Source of the DNA: Solen grandis
Taxonomy: Eukaryota > Mollusca > Bivalvia > Adapedonta > Solenidae
Direction of reading: 5' to 3'
Assembly: GCA_021229015.1 (NCBI GenBank)
Contig: CM037792.1
Location: forward strand, 44,831,880-44,895,879
DNA: 64,000 bases
The position numbers and the translations under genes were made by a program. Below the pieces are notes generated by a model, which ran no database searches, was not told where the DNA came from, and was given only the letters and a program-made list of their open reading frames with translations. Positions 11,309-23,189 of the stretch are shown one piece after another; position 1 is the first letter of the stretch; the number at the start of each line of letters is the position of its first letter.

Positions 11309-11973
11309 GATTTTTCTGATAAATATAGCTTGTCAGAGTGGAAACACCAACACTAAATTCTTACATTGGCAAAAAGAAAGATGACTTTTAAACACTTAAC
11401 TTTGCATTTGATCCGTAGCCATACTTCGTTGTAACCATGGTGCCCTTATAGTTTGTCTCGGTACTATTTCTGAGGATTTAAAAAAACTATTGACTATTGG
11501 GCGAAAGCTTCCTCTGTTCTTCTTTCTAAAGTTGATTTTATTTCGGTAAGAATTGGATTTTATCCTCGGCTTTGCGGGGGAAAAATGGACTGGTATCTGC
11601 CAATTTCCGAGTGTAAATATCCCCTTGATTAAGTTACAAGATATATTTAGGAGCAGTTTTCAGTTATATGATTCTGGAAATATCACCGACATTAAAATCT
11701 TTACAATGCAGGGATCAATTAAAATGACACAATAAAAGTCTCAAACCAGCCGTTATTTTGCCATTTTACTCGGTAGAATTGAAGAAATTGACAATTGCAA
11801 GTCACTTGGGATTGGGTAAAGCAAGTTAAATAATTCATGTTTGGCTTTTGTGTGCGTAGTTACCATACAGATGAACGTGAGCTGTGTGTATGATGATGTT
11901 CTTTCCAATGTGTAACAGCTGCTAAAGATGCAGTTTGTGGGTGGTTTCGTGGTTTCTTTTTTTTCTTTTTTTT

Positions 11974-13376
11974 AGCTCACCTGAGCACGTGTGCTCAGGA
12001 TGAGCTTTTAGGATCGATGAATGTCCGTCGTCCGTCCGTCCGTCCGTCCGTCGTCCACAATTTGTTTGTTTGCACTCTAGCATCTTCATTTTATGAGCAA
12101 TTATCTTCAAACTTTAAAACAATGTTTATAACCATACAATCACGGCCAAGTTCGATTATGGCTGATATCGTACCATTAGGTCAGGAGTTATGCCCCTTTT
12201 AATATTCCAAAAAAGCCAGATTTCACATTGTTTGCACTCTAGCATCTTCATTTCATGAGCAATTATCTTCAAACTTTATATCAATGTTTATAACCATACA
12301 ATCACGGCCAAGTTCGATTATGGCTGATATCATACCATTAGGTCAGGAGTTATGCCCCTTTTAATATTCAAAAAAGCCAGATTTCACATTGTTTGCACTC
12401 TAGCATCTTCATTTCATGAGCAATTATCTTCAAACTTTATATCAATGTTTATAACCATACAATCACGGCCAAGTTCGATTATGGCTGATATCATACCATT
12501 AGGTCAGGAGTTATGCCCCTTTTAATATTCAAAAAAGCCAGATTTCACATTGTTTGCACTCTAGCATCTTCATTTCATGAGCAATTATCTTCAAACTTTA
12601 TATCAATGTTTATAACCATACAATCACGGCCAAGTTCGATTATGGCTGATATCGTACCATTAGGTCAGGAGTTATGCCCCTTTTAATATTCAAAAATGCC
12701 ATATTTCAAGTTGTTTACACTCTAGCATCTTCATCTTTTGAGCAATCCTCTTCAAACTTTATGGCAATGCTTATGACCATAAGGTCTCGATTGAGTTCGA
12801 TTATGGCTGAGATTCATCAATTAGGTCAGGAGTTATGCCCCTTTTAATATTAAAAAAATGCCATATTTCACTTTGTTTACACTCTAGCATCTTCATCTTT
12901 TGAGCAATCATCTTCAAACTTTATGACAATGCTTATGACCATAAGGTCTCGATTGAGTTCAATTGTGGCTGAGATGGGTCATTTAGTTCAGGAGTTATGC
13001 CCCTTTTAATATAAAAAAAAGCCATATTTCACGTTGTTTACACTCTAGCATCTTCCTTTTTTTAGCAATCATCTTCAAACTTTATGACATTGTTATGCCA
13101 TAAGTCTCATTGAGTTCGGGGGAAAAAAAAGCAATTTCACTTGTTTACTCTACCACTTCTTTTTTTAACAATCATTTTTAAACTTTAAGACAATGTTTAT
13201 GCCCATAATCTCACAATCGGGTTCAATAATTACTGATATTGACTTGTAAATTTAGGAGTTATGCCCATTTCACCATAAAAAAAAGCCAGATTTCACTTTT
13301 ACACTCAAGCATCTTTATTTCTTAAGCAATCATCTTTCTCAGGTGAGCGACCAAGGGCCATCTTGGCCCTCTTGTT
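11974..13376 (+). mobile_element. Pearl/Helentron-like element with 161-bp core repeats
   Basis: Starts AGCTCACCTGAGCACGTGTG (hairpin with CTCAGG...GAGCT) followed by a (GTCC)n tract. It ends CTCAGGTGAGCGACCAAGGG then CCATCTTGGCCCTCTTGTT. The body is about eight tandem cores; the best-preserved units start at 12226, 12387 and 12548, a 161-bp period. They contain TTTGCACTCTAGCATCTTCA and GGTCAGGAGTTATGCCCC, and decay rightwards. Bivalve pearl elements have cores of similar size, and subterminal palindromes fit Helentron-type ends. Assignment is by structure only. Confidence 0.7.
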
Positions 13377-13984
13377 TTGTGTGTGTGTGTGGTTTGGGGG
13401 GGGGGGTATACTGAAAAATGAACGCAATAGTTATCCTTGTGATAGCTCTGGCTTACAAACCTTCTGGATATAAATCTATACCCGCCCCTGCTGTACATAT
13501 CGCTGTAGAACTATACAGGAACTACATAGATTGTCCCATCACACTGTATTTTATGAAAGGTTCAATATGTATTCACCTAGTTGAATCAAGGTTGTGAACC
13601 AGGGATTTTCATCCCCATCACTGTTAGCATTAGTTTGTACCCAAGATTTAAAGATGGTCATCGAACATTTAATGTTAGTAAAAAAAAAAGGTTTATTCCA
13701 ATGAAATAATATTGGGGTTAAGAATTGATGGAGACATGTGGAATTGGATACAGGGATAAAAGAAGGAACTGTCATATATATCTAAAAAGTACATCACAGG
13801 AGAGTGAAACATTCCTTTAGTATAATTAAATGGCTTGTGTTTATAATGGATAGGGTCTTGCTGACTGTTTAAGAAATTAGATAACCTTTATTGATAGTTC
13901 TATGTGAGTTTGTAGAGGAGACAAGGTGTGGGGTGATTATTCATCGCTTTTATTTACCATTTTAAGGATCAAACTCGAATCTAT

Positions 13985-14420
13985 ATGCATATGTGTCCAA
14001 TAAAAATTTTAATTGCATATTCAATACGCAACACTCAACCAATGACATTACCAGTATTAATCACACGACTAATTGCATTACCATTATTCAACACTCAACC
14101 AATTGCATTACCAGTATTAATCACACGACTAATTGCATTACCATTATTCAACACTCAACCAATTGCATTACGAATATGCAACACAACCAATTGCATTGCA
14201 AATAAGTTACACACAACCAATTGTATTGCAAATAAGTAACACACAACCAATTGCATTGCAAAACACAACACACAAGCAGTTGCCTGTCTATACAAAGCAC
14301 ACAATCAGTTGCATGTCCAATACACAACAGGACCATTTGCATGTACCATTAACAACACAATCTGTTGCATGTCCAATACACAACACACAAACCAATGCCA
14401 TGTCCAATACACAGTTATCT
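13985..14420 (+). repeat. Degenerate tandem array rich in CAATTGCAT
   Basis: Imperfect units of about 30 and 60 bp (ACTCAACCAATTGCATTACC...; later ACACAACCAATTGCATTGCA). Open frames here on both strands are repeat shadows. It sits just before the last Pbx exon. Confidence 0.8.
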
Positions 14421-14491
14421 ATCAAGTACTTCTGCATGCTACTACCTTTATTTCCATGACATGTACTTATGTTTCCTCATTGTTTTTACAG

Positions 14492-14500
14492 TTGGACTAA
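14492..14500 (+). CDS. Pbx gene, last coding exon: Leu-Asp-stop
   Basis: After TGTTTTTACAG the exon opens TTG GAC TAA. Joined in phase 0 to the donor at 9838 it completes the protein as GGDTSLD-stop. Vertebrate PBX proteins also end close to a DTS motif, which supports this junction. A further coding exon hidden in the 4.6-kb intron cannot be excluded, since vertebrate PBX C-termini are longer, but I saw none. Confidence 0.6.
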   Translation: MD

Positions 14501-17072
14501 ACAAGCTTGCCCAGCATGGATCTTCAACGCATCATCACTTACCGTCAGATCTATTTCCCCCTTTTGTTGACTGTATTGCCTTCTCCTGAACAGTGCATGG
14601 AAACCTTTAAGAAAGCCTCAACCCTGTGCTAGTTGTAACACTCTGTCAAAAGCATTGTTAACTTTTCCATCAGCATGATCATGGATTTGCCGCTAACTTA
14701 TATGTGTTTTTTTTTTTTTTTTTTTTTTTTTTTTGTATGCTTGGGAAATGGACTCCAAGGACTCTTTCTATAAGATTGTATGTTTGTCATATTTTTGTAT
14801 GCTCAGACATATTTTTTAAGTTGTTAGCATGCTGCTCCTATATGTATATTGAACAAATTGGAAGAATTGACGGTCAAGTGGAACAAAATAAAAGCTATGT
14901 GTAAAGATGATGCAAAACATACTTGTATCATAAGTGCATGGGACTGTTCTGTATGAAGAAAATGTATTAGGCATATGGTATATTGAAATAGGGTGTATAT
15001 ATACATCAGACAAAAATAGGACATAGCTGAAAACATGTTTCTGAGAGAGGGAAAAAAGGGCCTTGTAAGTTTTGTTTCCATAGCAACTGAAAATTGCAGC
15101 ATGCTATACTTTGATTAATATGTTTAATTCTGAAACAGAATCTCGCAAGATCTTTATACAAGTGGATATGTATTTGAAATTCTGCCAACAAAGGTGGTCA
15201 GGCCCCAAGTGCTAGGTTAATTAAAGCAGTGTTCCTTTACTTATTTGGACAAATTTTTAATTTAAGTGCTTATAAGACAGTATATATTTTTTTAGCAAAG
15301 TGCTTGTAGACAAGGCTTATTCAGATTTGGTTTCCATATATGCCAGCAATATTCCCAAGTCTTTTGAAATAAATCTGAATATATTGCATGCCAATAATCC
15401 ATTAGCCAGCATTTACAAGATGTTTTCCTCGTTTGCTGAAATCTTGCTTGGAATTTATGACTATCTAAAGGCAGAATGCGTGCATGATATGGGAAGTTTG
15501 TGTGATATTTATATGCATGCTCGTGTTTGAACATGCGATGACATTTCCTCATGAAATTCTGGATTATCTTTTGTCCTCAACAGCCGTAAGCTTGGGATAG
15601 TGATGTAATAGGACTGGGAAGTACACGCCAAAGGTTGCGCTAAAATGGAGGAAAGTTATGGATTGATCTACCATTGTGTCATCTGTACATATACATTCGT
15701 GTAGCTCAGCGGGTAGAACCAGCGCATAAAGTGACATGGCGTATCTCTACTCGTGATTCAGATATCCAGCATGTTGTTGTATTAACAGACTGCGGAAGGA
15801 TCATTGCGTTTCATCTGCCTTTGATGGACTACTTTTGCATGATTAATTGATTTGCAAGTTTTGTATCATGCATTTTTTTTTCAGTAATTCAGAAAATGTA
15901 TATCGTGGGGTTGTAATGTTATATTTGAATCATGATCTCGGAATTGTGTAGAAGTCATGCCTTGATTTGGTGGGAATCATTTACAGAAGAAAAATGACAG
16001 TTTATTAAGCATTCATTTTATGTTAGAAATATAAATAAAATTTACTGTATTTGGACACTCAAATCCATTTTATATCACAAATGGGAGATATTCTATATTA
16101 CAGAATGTTGCCTGCAGTATACCTTTTTACATGTTGTCAATAAATCTAAAGACAAAAAAATGAAAACTTATGTTAGATGCTTGTAGAACTCCTGCCTATG
16201 TTAACAAAGTATAAAATAATAATAACGAGATGTCATTGTGTACAAATTGATTCCTGTTAATATCAGTCTAGTGTGACTTCCTGAAGTTCAGCATTATGTA
16301 TCTACGAGACTTGGTGCGGGTTTGCGCTTTTTTTTCCGTAAGGGAGCTAACTTCAGCTTGACTGGCTGGATTTTGTAAAGATTATTTTATAATAAAAGTT
16401 GGTGAATTATTTCAGATATTTTTTCTGTATACTTTACAAGGTGGTTATGTATGAAGTCTTTAATTATCCTCCTGATTTTTAAAACATTAATTTTCAGAAA
16501 TTGGCAGTAACATTTGTTCATTCGTAACTTGTTGAGAATTGATTTACTATGGTAATACAAAATCTCGATTAACTTTATACTGCCCCAACATATAACTCAT
16601 TATTTGTGTCATATATAATAGTATGATTTAAGTCTCTAACATAATTCAAAAATAATTACGTATTTTTTACACATATTTTTTTATCCAGGATATGTTTTAG
16701 GTTTAATTTAAAGCCACTTGTACAGTTATGGTATCATTAAAAAGATATTCTTAAAAAGTCATTTTACAATGCTTTAGAGAACATGTGAAAGACCTGTTTA
16801 GGATACTTTTATCTTCTTTCTTTATGATCTAAAAGATAGACAAAAGACATTAAACCTCGCATTATGACAAGAAAGTTCATTGCTTTGATCATGGCTATTT
16901 TCACCTCACGGAAGATAGAATGATCAGTACGAAAAGGATGATAGACTTGTATTTTTCTAGTTTAGATATAAGCAAGTCTCTTTTCATTTAATGGAAGGAA
17001 TGATCTTCTATTCTAAAATGCAAAAGAAATATGACATTTGTAAGTAACGTGTTTCTATGACAATACAATTAC

Positions 17073-17109
<37 letters not shown>

Positions 17110-17498
17110 CTTTTTTTTATCTCTGCCTGCCATATTTATAAAGGTTTAAGTCTGTTGCCATAGGTCAGTTAAATGTTATCATTTGCCTTAATTACTAGGT
17201 AAAAAAGGTCAAATGTTGCCATAGTGACTTGGTTTAGTAGGTCAAGGTCACCATAGTCATAGGTTGCCATAGTAACTGAATTGAAGTGCTTGAGTGAGTG
17301 AAAGTGCTCCATCAAATTTTTTCCATTTATATTCTCTGATCATTCATAAGGGATAATCACAGTTGAAGAAATATTATGAATGTAAGATTCATGAACAAGA
17401 TGCCTGAAGAGGTAGATTAAAGTGCTTCTTTTTAATAAGACAAGTTAAATATTAAAGTTAGATAATGTGCAGATATTTGCCATATCTGTGGCATGTTA

Positions 17499-17530
<32 letters not shown>

Positions 17531-20500
17531 CTTTTAAACTGTTCAAGCTAAATAATTAATGCTATCATAATGATCTGAATAACGATAATGTTTTACCCTT
17601 ACTTTTTTCCCATACTGGACATTTGTCCACGAGATACCAATTTTTGAAGAACATCTTAACAAAGTTGAGTATTAATACTGTAGGTAAGGCAGTACAAGGC
17701 AAATTGATGAGCTGGTGATTTAAGTTTGTTGACGATTTTGAGTAAGGCTAAAATTTTATGTTGTGTACTTATTTTGTGACATTTTTAATCTTGAAATGTT
17801 GAAAGTGTTTTGTCACCATACCTCCATGCTCGATGTTGTTAAAATTTAGGGAAAAAAACAAACTGTGCTTAAATATAATTTTCATGCTCAAGGCTTCAAT
17901 AGAATTTGCCATATTTGAGTTGGAGATCTGACTTGTTTTTTTTTCATTTTTTTTTTTTTTTTTTTTTTTTGAGAACTTTGAGTCGGATCTGTAGAATCTT
18001 AGCAGACTTTTTACTTTATTAAAACATGGGCATAAATTGCGCATCAGATATAAATATTGGTCAGGCTTCATGTAATTTGCAAACTGGTCAGTTTTTATGC
18101 TGTATTTTGTAATACATGGTTACAATTTTCAACATTAAAGAGTAAAACACGGTTATAGTTGACAGATTTCTTGTTGGAATTTGGCCTATTCAGGTCAAGC
18201 AAAGTGGGGAGAACTGAGTCCTTAGTGAAATACAAGGTTTGAAATGTCTTACATCATCACCATTATCATCATCAGCAGCAGCCATTGTTGTAAGAGAAAA
18301 TTACAGAAAACATGTCTGCAAATTAACCATCTGATTTTTTGCATATCATTTCTGAAACATTATCATATTTAAATGCTGTGACATTAACATTTTGTATACT
18401 TTCAATTTGAAAAAAAAATAGCTTTTTTGTGTCCTAATGGACTTCGAGTTTCTTTTGGTCTCAATGTTAATAAGAACCCATTATATATTTAATCTGCAGC
18501 ATTGCAAATAATGAGCATAGGAAGAGCAAATTCAAATCAAAGCAGAAGATGAGTCAGGCCTGTGTTTCACAAAATATATCAAATAGAAAATACCTCAGCT
18601 GAAAAAAAATGTCAGATATTCAATCACCACAGATATATAATTGAGAAGAAATTAATACAATTCTCAGGGTTTTTCCCCCTTTTTTTTCTTTTTTTTTTAA
18701 ATTGGGTCAAATGACCCCTTGATATATAGATGAAGAGAAAAAAGTTTTGAAATATTTGTCACACAGAAAAGAGTCAATATGGGCAATTTTGTCTGCCATG
18801 GGAATAAAACCCTGCATTCTGTAGGAACATGCATAAAACGGCATCTATGCAAAATTACCATTTTCTTTGTCAATAAATAAGAGTTTTCTAGATCATTGAG
18901 ATGTTGAGTTGAGGAAAATTCCAAATTTGGATATTTTTGTGAAATGCAGTCCTGACATTTTAATTGGGATACAAAAGGGGGTTTAAACGGAGACTGGGCT
19001 AGTCTATAATAGCTGCCCATATGTGTGCTATAGATGGTGTCCTGGTCAGGGGGTGATTTATTACCAATCTTTTTTTTTATTTAAAGATTTTTAAAGACGA
19101 TGTGATTGTTTTGAAATTGTAATGCATTGTTGTTTTTAATTTAGGTGTATTTGCCTGTTTGAGGTTACAGAATAAATCTTTTTATGTTTTATGAACCTCC
19201 TGTGTATATTGTACATTATGTGACATTGTTCTTTCATGTACTGTTTTTCTCTTATTATTTATACTAGTAGTTTCCATATTTGGTGCTATTTAGTTGCTTC
19301 TTTATGTAAATTTGAGTTAAAACTGATTTAGTCAGTCATTTTCCCCCCATCTTTCTCATAGAAATTTAAAACCAGTCTTCAAATTGGAGACTGTGTCAGT
19401 TACTGCCCCTGGTTGCTAAGTAACCACACCCTCACTAATTTCCACAGCATTTCTGTTTTACTCCCAATAAGTTTTTTTTTATTTGTGAATCTTTATACAT
19501 ATTATTTCTCTGAATATTTTTTTTTACCCAAAGATATCAATAATTTTACACATCATGGAATAAAATGAAAATTTAAATTGAGGAATGCCTGTGAAAGCTA
19601 ATTGAAAGGCTTTTTTAAATGGATTCAGTATTTCATTGTTCTGTGTTTAGTTTTAGGGCAAAAGATCTTGAAGAAAAAGCTACTAGAATCTCATCTGTGT
19701 TTCTTTGTTGTTCTACTTGCAGTGTAACAAGACTATCATGTTTAGGCATCAAGTAAGCACCCTGAATTTTAATCAGTGTGCTTGTCAATTAAGAGAATGG
19801 TTGTTTCACAAGAAAAGGGAAGGATAGATATTGCTTTATAAGAATAAATTATAGCAAGCAAAGAGTTTAGTTTTTTTTTTTATTATTATTATTTTTATCA
19901 GTATTTACTTTTATACTTAACCCGTTGCTATATGAAACCTACCAGGAAAAAAAACAAAATCGCGACCAGATTAAAAACCAGATCAGCTGGCAAGTAACTC
20001 AGGATTTATTCTTTTTTGCAACACATCAAAACTGTTAGGATGAGAGGCAGTTATGGTCATGACATGTCAGCGAATAGGGTCGTCACTTGTTTTACATTAA
20101 ATGGAATGGTATCTTAACTTGATGTTAAGGAAATCCATCCATCATTGAAATTATAATCATGGTCCTTCAAATGCTTAAAAAGACTTAAGTGCAGATGCAA
20201 GCATCTATTGACTTGGGAGTTATAGGCTTTTTGCTCAAAGTCTATAGGGGCTTGCATTTACTGTAAAATTCCAAACGATCATTTTATGGCCTATGATCAC
20301 AATTTAATGATGGATGGATTACCTTAAATTTATATATGAACATGCATGTTACATATCTTAAGTTCTTAACTTGTATGTGCCATAGACAAAACAAAAGAAG
20401 TCATGTGAGAATGCCATCTCAAGATAAAAATTGAGTAATTATTTTGTAATTTTATTGTCTTATTCATTTTTTTTTGCCAAAATTCTTTTTTTTTTTTTTT

Positions 20501-20900
20501 TTAAAAGATTAAATGTTTTAAACTGTTATGATGCATTGTATACCATTTTATAAGCAAGATAGAAAATGGCCATGGTATGTGAGATAAAACTGTATACTGA
20601 TGTTTGCTTTATTTTGACCAACTGGTCAGCATGCAAATAGAAAGATTTGAATACAAGTTTGTTGGAAAATTGTAAAGATTATGTTTTGATAAACTTCATA
20701 CAATGCTGTGTGCACTTCAGTGTTTTGATTTTGAATCACTTTTTTTTTAAGTTTTCATGTCATTTTTTTCATGTTCGGAAACTCACTTTTTCCTCGTCAT
20801 GAAGAAGAAACGTGACTGTATTGTGTACGATATTCTAAGATTTTTTTAATGGAATTTATCATTTATATTGTAAACAGTAGTTTGGAAAGTATTAAAGATG
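14501..20900 (+). other. T-rich region, probably including a long Pbx 3' UTR
   Basis: No coding exons on either strand and, until about 19.9 kb, few repeats beyond poly(T) tracts (14707-14734, 17076-17106, 17500-17525, 17938-17970). An AATAAA at 14887-14892 could end a short UTR; further AATAAA-like signals occur near 16030 and 16139. Pumilio-type TGTANATA sites occur at 14994-15001 and 15684-15691. The true UTR end is not determinable from sequence. Confidence 0.45.
20125..20327 (-). mobile_element. TTAA-ended MITE, family 2, copy B
   Basis: Ends TTAAGGAAATCCATCCATCA and TGATGGATGGATTACCTTAA. The interior is an inverted match to the copy at 11109-11308 (ATCATGGTCCTTCAAATGC). Confidence 0.78.
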
Positions 20901-21029
20901 ACAAAAACACACTCTATTGAGTTTTAAATTCTATCCATTTCACTCCATACTGGATAATTGTAGTGAACTGTTTATTTTGCTCGCTCCATTCTTAACAATA
21001 ATAATTTCCACTGAAACCACTTTGCAGAA

Positions 21030-21240
21030 TTTTTTGTGCCCCAAGATCAGTAGATCGGGGCATATTGTTTTTTGTTGGTCAGTCTGTTTGTCACAAATTT
21101 TAACATTGACCATAACACGGAAGTCCTTCCACCTACAGCCTCCAAACTTCACAAGTGCATACACCTTGATTAGCTGTGCCCGCCAGTTGACCTTGACCTT
21201 CAAATGACCTTGACTCCCAAGTTCTAACCCCCCCCCACCC
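21030..21240 (+). repeat. Dispersed repeat with GACCTTGACCTTCAAATGAC
   Basis: Shares ACCATAACACGGAA, CCAAACTTCAC and the CTTGACC segment with 41226-41385 (forward) and 58140-58280 (reverse). Class unknown; probably a transposon fragment. Confidence 0.65.
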
Positions 21241-21768
21241 ACAAAGCATGGTGTTCACGAAAAACATGAACCAATGGCCAGAAATGACCAGGTAAAGGGA
21301 CTGGTCGGTAACTATTGGTATGCTCCACGCACCCCCGAAATGGTGAACATGTAGTCGGCACTTTGTACGGCATCCGTCTGTCCATCTGACTTGCTTTACC
21401 GAAGAGAACCCATAAAGCTACTGAATGGATTAACTGAAAACTAGTTGTGCACAGTGCAAAAAGCATGACTCTACCTACTCATTTTTAGCTCTGCTGTTTT
21501 TCAAAGAGACACAAGTTGAGGAATTGTCATCACTCTGGCATTATCAGCGGTGAAGTCATGGAGAAGAATTAATTTATACACTACCAAACATTCATGTACT
21601 TGCTCACTGTCAAAAAGTCGAATCTCTTCGTCCCAAAATTCTTAATTTCATTCTGACCAAATTTATTTCCCTTTTAAAAAAAAGCAGTGAAAGACCTTTG
21701 ACCTTTGCCTAACTTATGAAATATTAAACCTTCTGTCATCAAACCTCACGAGGGCTTCTTTCCCATTA

Positions 21769-21927
21769 AGGTAACGTCCCTGTAATGGTTCCGTAACATT
21801 TCGGACCTCATGGCCTTTCACGGAGATAACCAAGGTTTCCTGATGTTTCATAAGGGTACCTTGGTTATCCTGATAGAGGTTAAGTTGTCCAAGACATAGC
21901 GGAACCATTACAGCGACTTTACCTCAA
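21769..21927. mobile_element. Short MITE-like inverted-repeat element, copy 1
   Basis: About 160 bp with inverted ends AGGTAACGTCCCTGTAATGG plus TTCCG, and CGGAACCATTACAGCGACTT plus TACCT. It also has an internal inverted pair AACCAAGGTTTCC / GGTACCTTGGTTATCC. A diverged copy is at 45300-45445. Confidence 0.65.
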
Positions 21928-22301
21928 GGACCATTAGGTCTATTTTGATAAAATCTATCTCCTTTTAAAAAAAATCGAATACAGTGAAACAAGGGCTACA
22001 CTGTCATCAAGAGCCATAGCTCTTGGGTCCGTGATTCATTTAGACAAAATTTATCTCCCTTTTAAAAAAATAGCGAAACATTTAACCTTAGTCATAACTT
22101 CTAAGCTACTATACCTCTCATTAATCCAAAATACATGTTCACTATCACAAGGACTACATTCTCATCAAGGGCCATAACTCTTACGTTCAGTTTGTGACCA
22201 AATTATCAACCCCTAAATAACAGACGAGTGGTGCACTTTTTTATTTTACAAAGTGAAGTGGGGGCTTTATAGGACTCGCACTCCTTATGTCCCATCCTGT
22301 C

Positions 22302-22520
22302 CTACACTCACCAAGTTGGGTAACTCTTGTCATTATACACTCACCAAGTTGGGAAACTCTTGTCATTATACACTCACCAAGTTGGGTAACTCTTGTCATT
22401 ATACACTCACCAAGTTGTCATTATACACTCACCAAGTTGGGTAACTCTTGTCATTATACACTCACCAAGTTGGGTAACTCTTGTCATTATACACTCACCA
22501 AGTTGGGTAACTCTTGTCAT
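22302..22520 (+). repeat. 33-bp minisatellite
   Basis: About seven copies of CACTCACCAAGTTGGGTAAC then TCTTGTCATTATA, one unit shortened. The unit is a multiple of three, so it stays open in several frames; not a gene. Confidence 0.95.
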
Positions 22521-23009
22521 TAATGCTTTAACGAATTCTCGTGATAAGACCAATCAGCAGGTAAATACATATGAACTTTGTCAGGGATTTTGAAGGTTTT
22601 GTCTAGAAAACTTGAAAACTATTGAACAGAATAACTTCAAACTTGGAATATAAGTAGCTGGTGATGAGTATAAAAGTACAGTACACAATGTATATCAAAG
22701 ATTCTAGTAAACTTCTACAAGAAAAGCATTGGTGCAAAGCGGATAAAAAAAAAGACATTACAAGAAGTGAACTGAAATATTGATGTAAGAATATAGTAAG
22801 TAAGCAGGAAATTTATTTATTACTGTATTTTACAAAGAAATAATATAAATAATAATAAACGGTTTGTAAGCGAATGCAAAGTGTCTTTCACTAAATTGTT
22901 TCTTATTAAAAACAATTATTATACCGTTGTGCATGCCTTTGTGCACTCCCACCATTGTCGCACCCATGGTAGAAAAAAAAGCATTATATATGTAAGGGCG
23001 AGTAGAAAG

Positions 23010-23075
23010 ATTTGTTTGTTTGATTTGGTTTAACGCCCACCCGACAGATTTTTGGGGCATTTGGAGTCACAGTGC
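23010..23075 (-). repeat. SINE tail fragment, family 1, reverse
   Basis: TTTGTTTGATTTGGTTTAAC followed by GCCCACC is the reverse of the GGGCGTTAAACC-type tail. Confidence 0.5.
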
Positions 23076-23189
23076 TGCTGGGTTATTACATCAAATTACA
23101 CAGGTAATTTTACATTAAGTCAGCAAGTGTTATGTGGAAAAACATTAAAAGTAAGAAATATTCTGAGTTACAATATCCATAGTTATCAC

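Noticed and set aside
22302..22520. CRISPR-like array
   Set aside because: Units are direct tandem repeats with no unique spacers, in a eukaryotic intron-rich context. The same applies to the arrays at 5650, 10340, 26125, 37548 and 61311.
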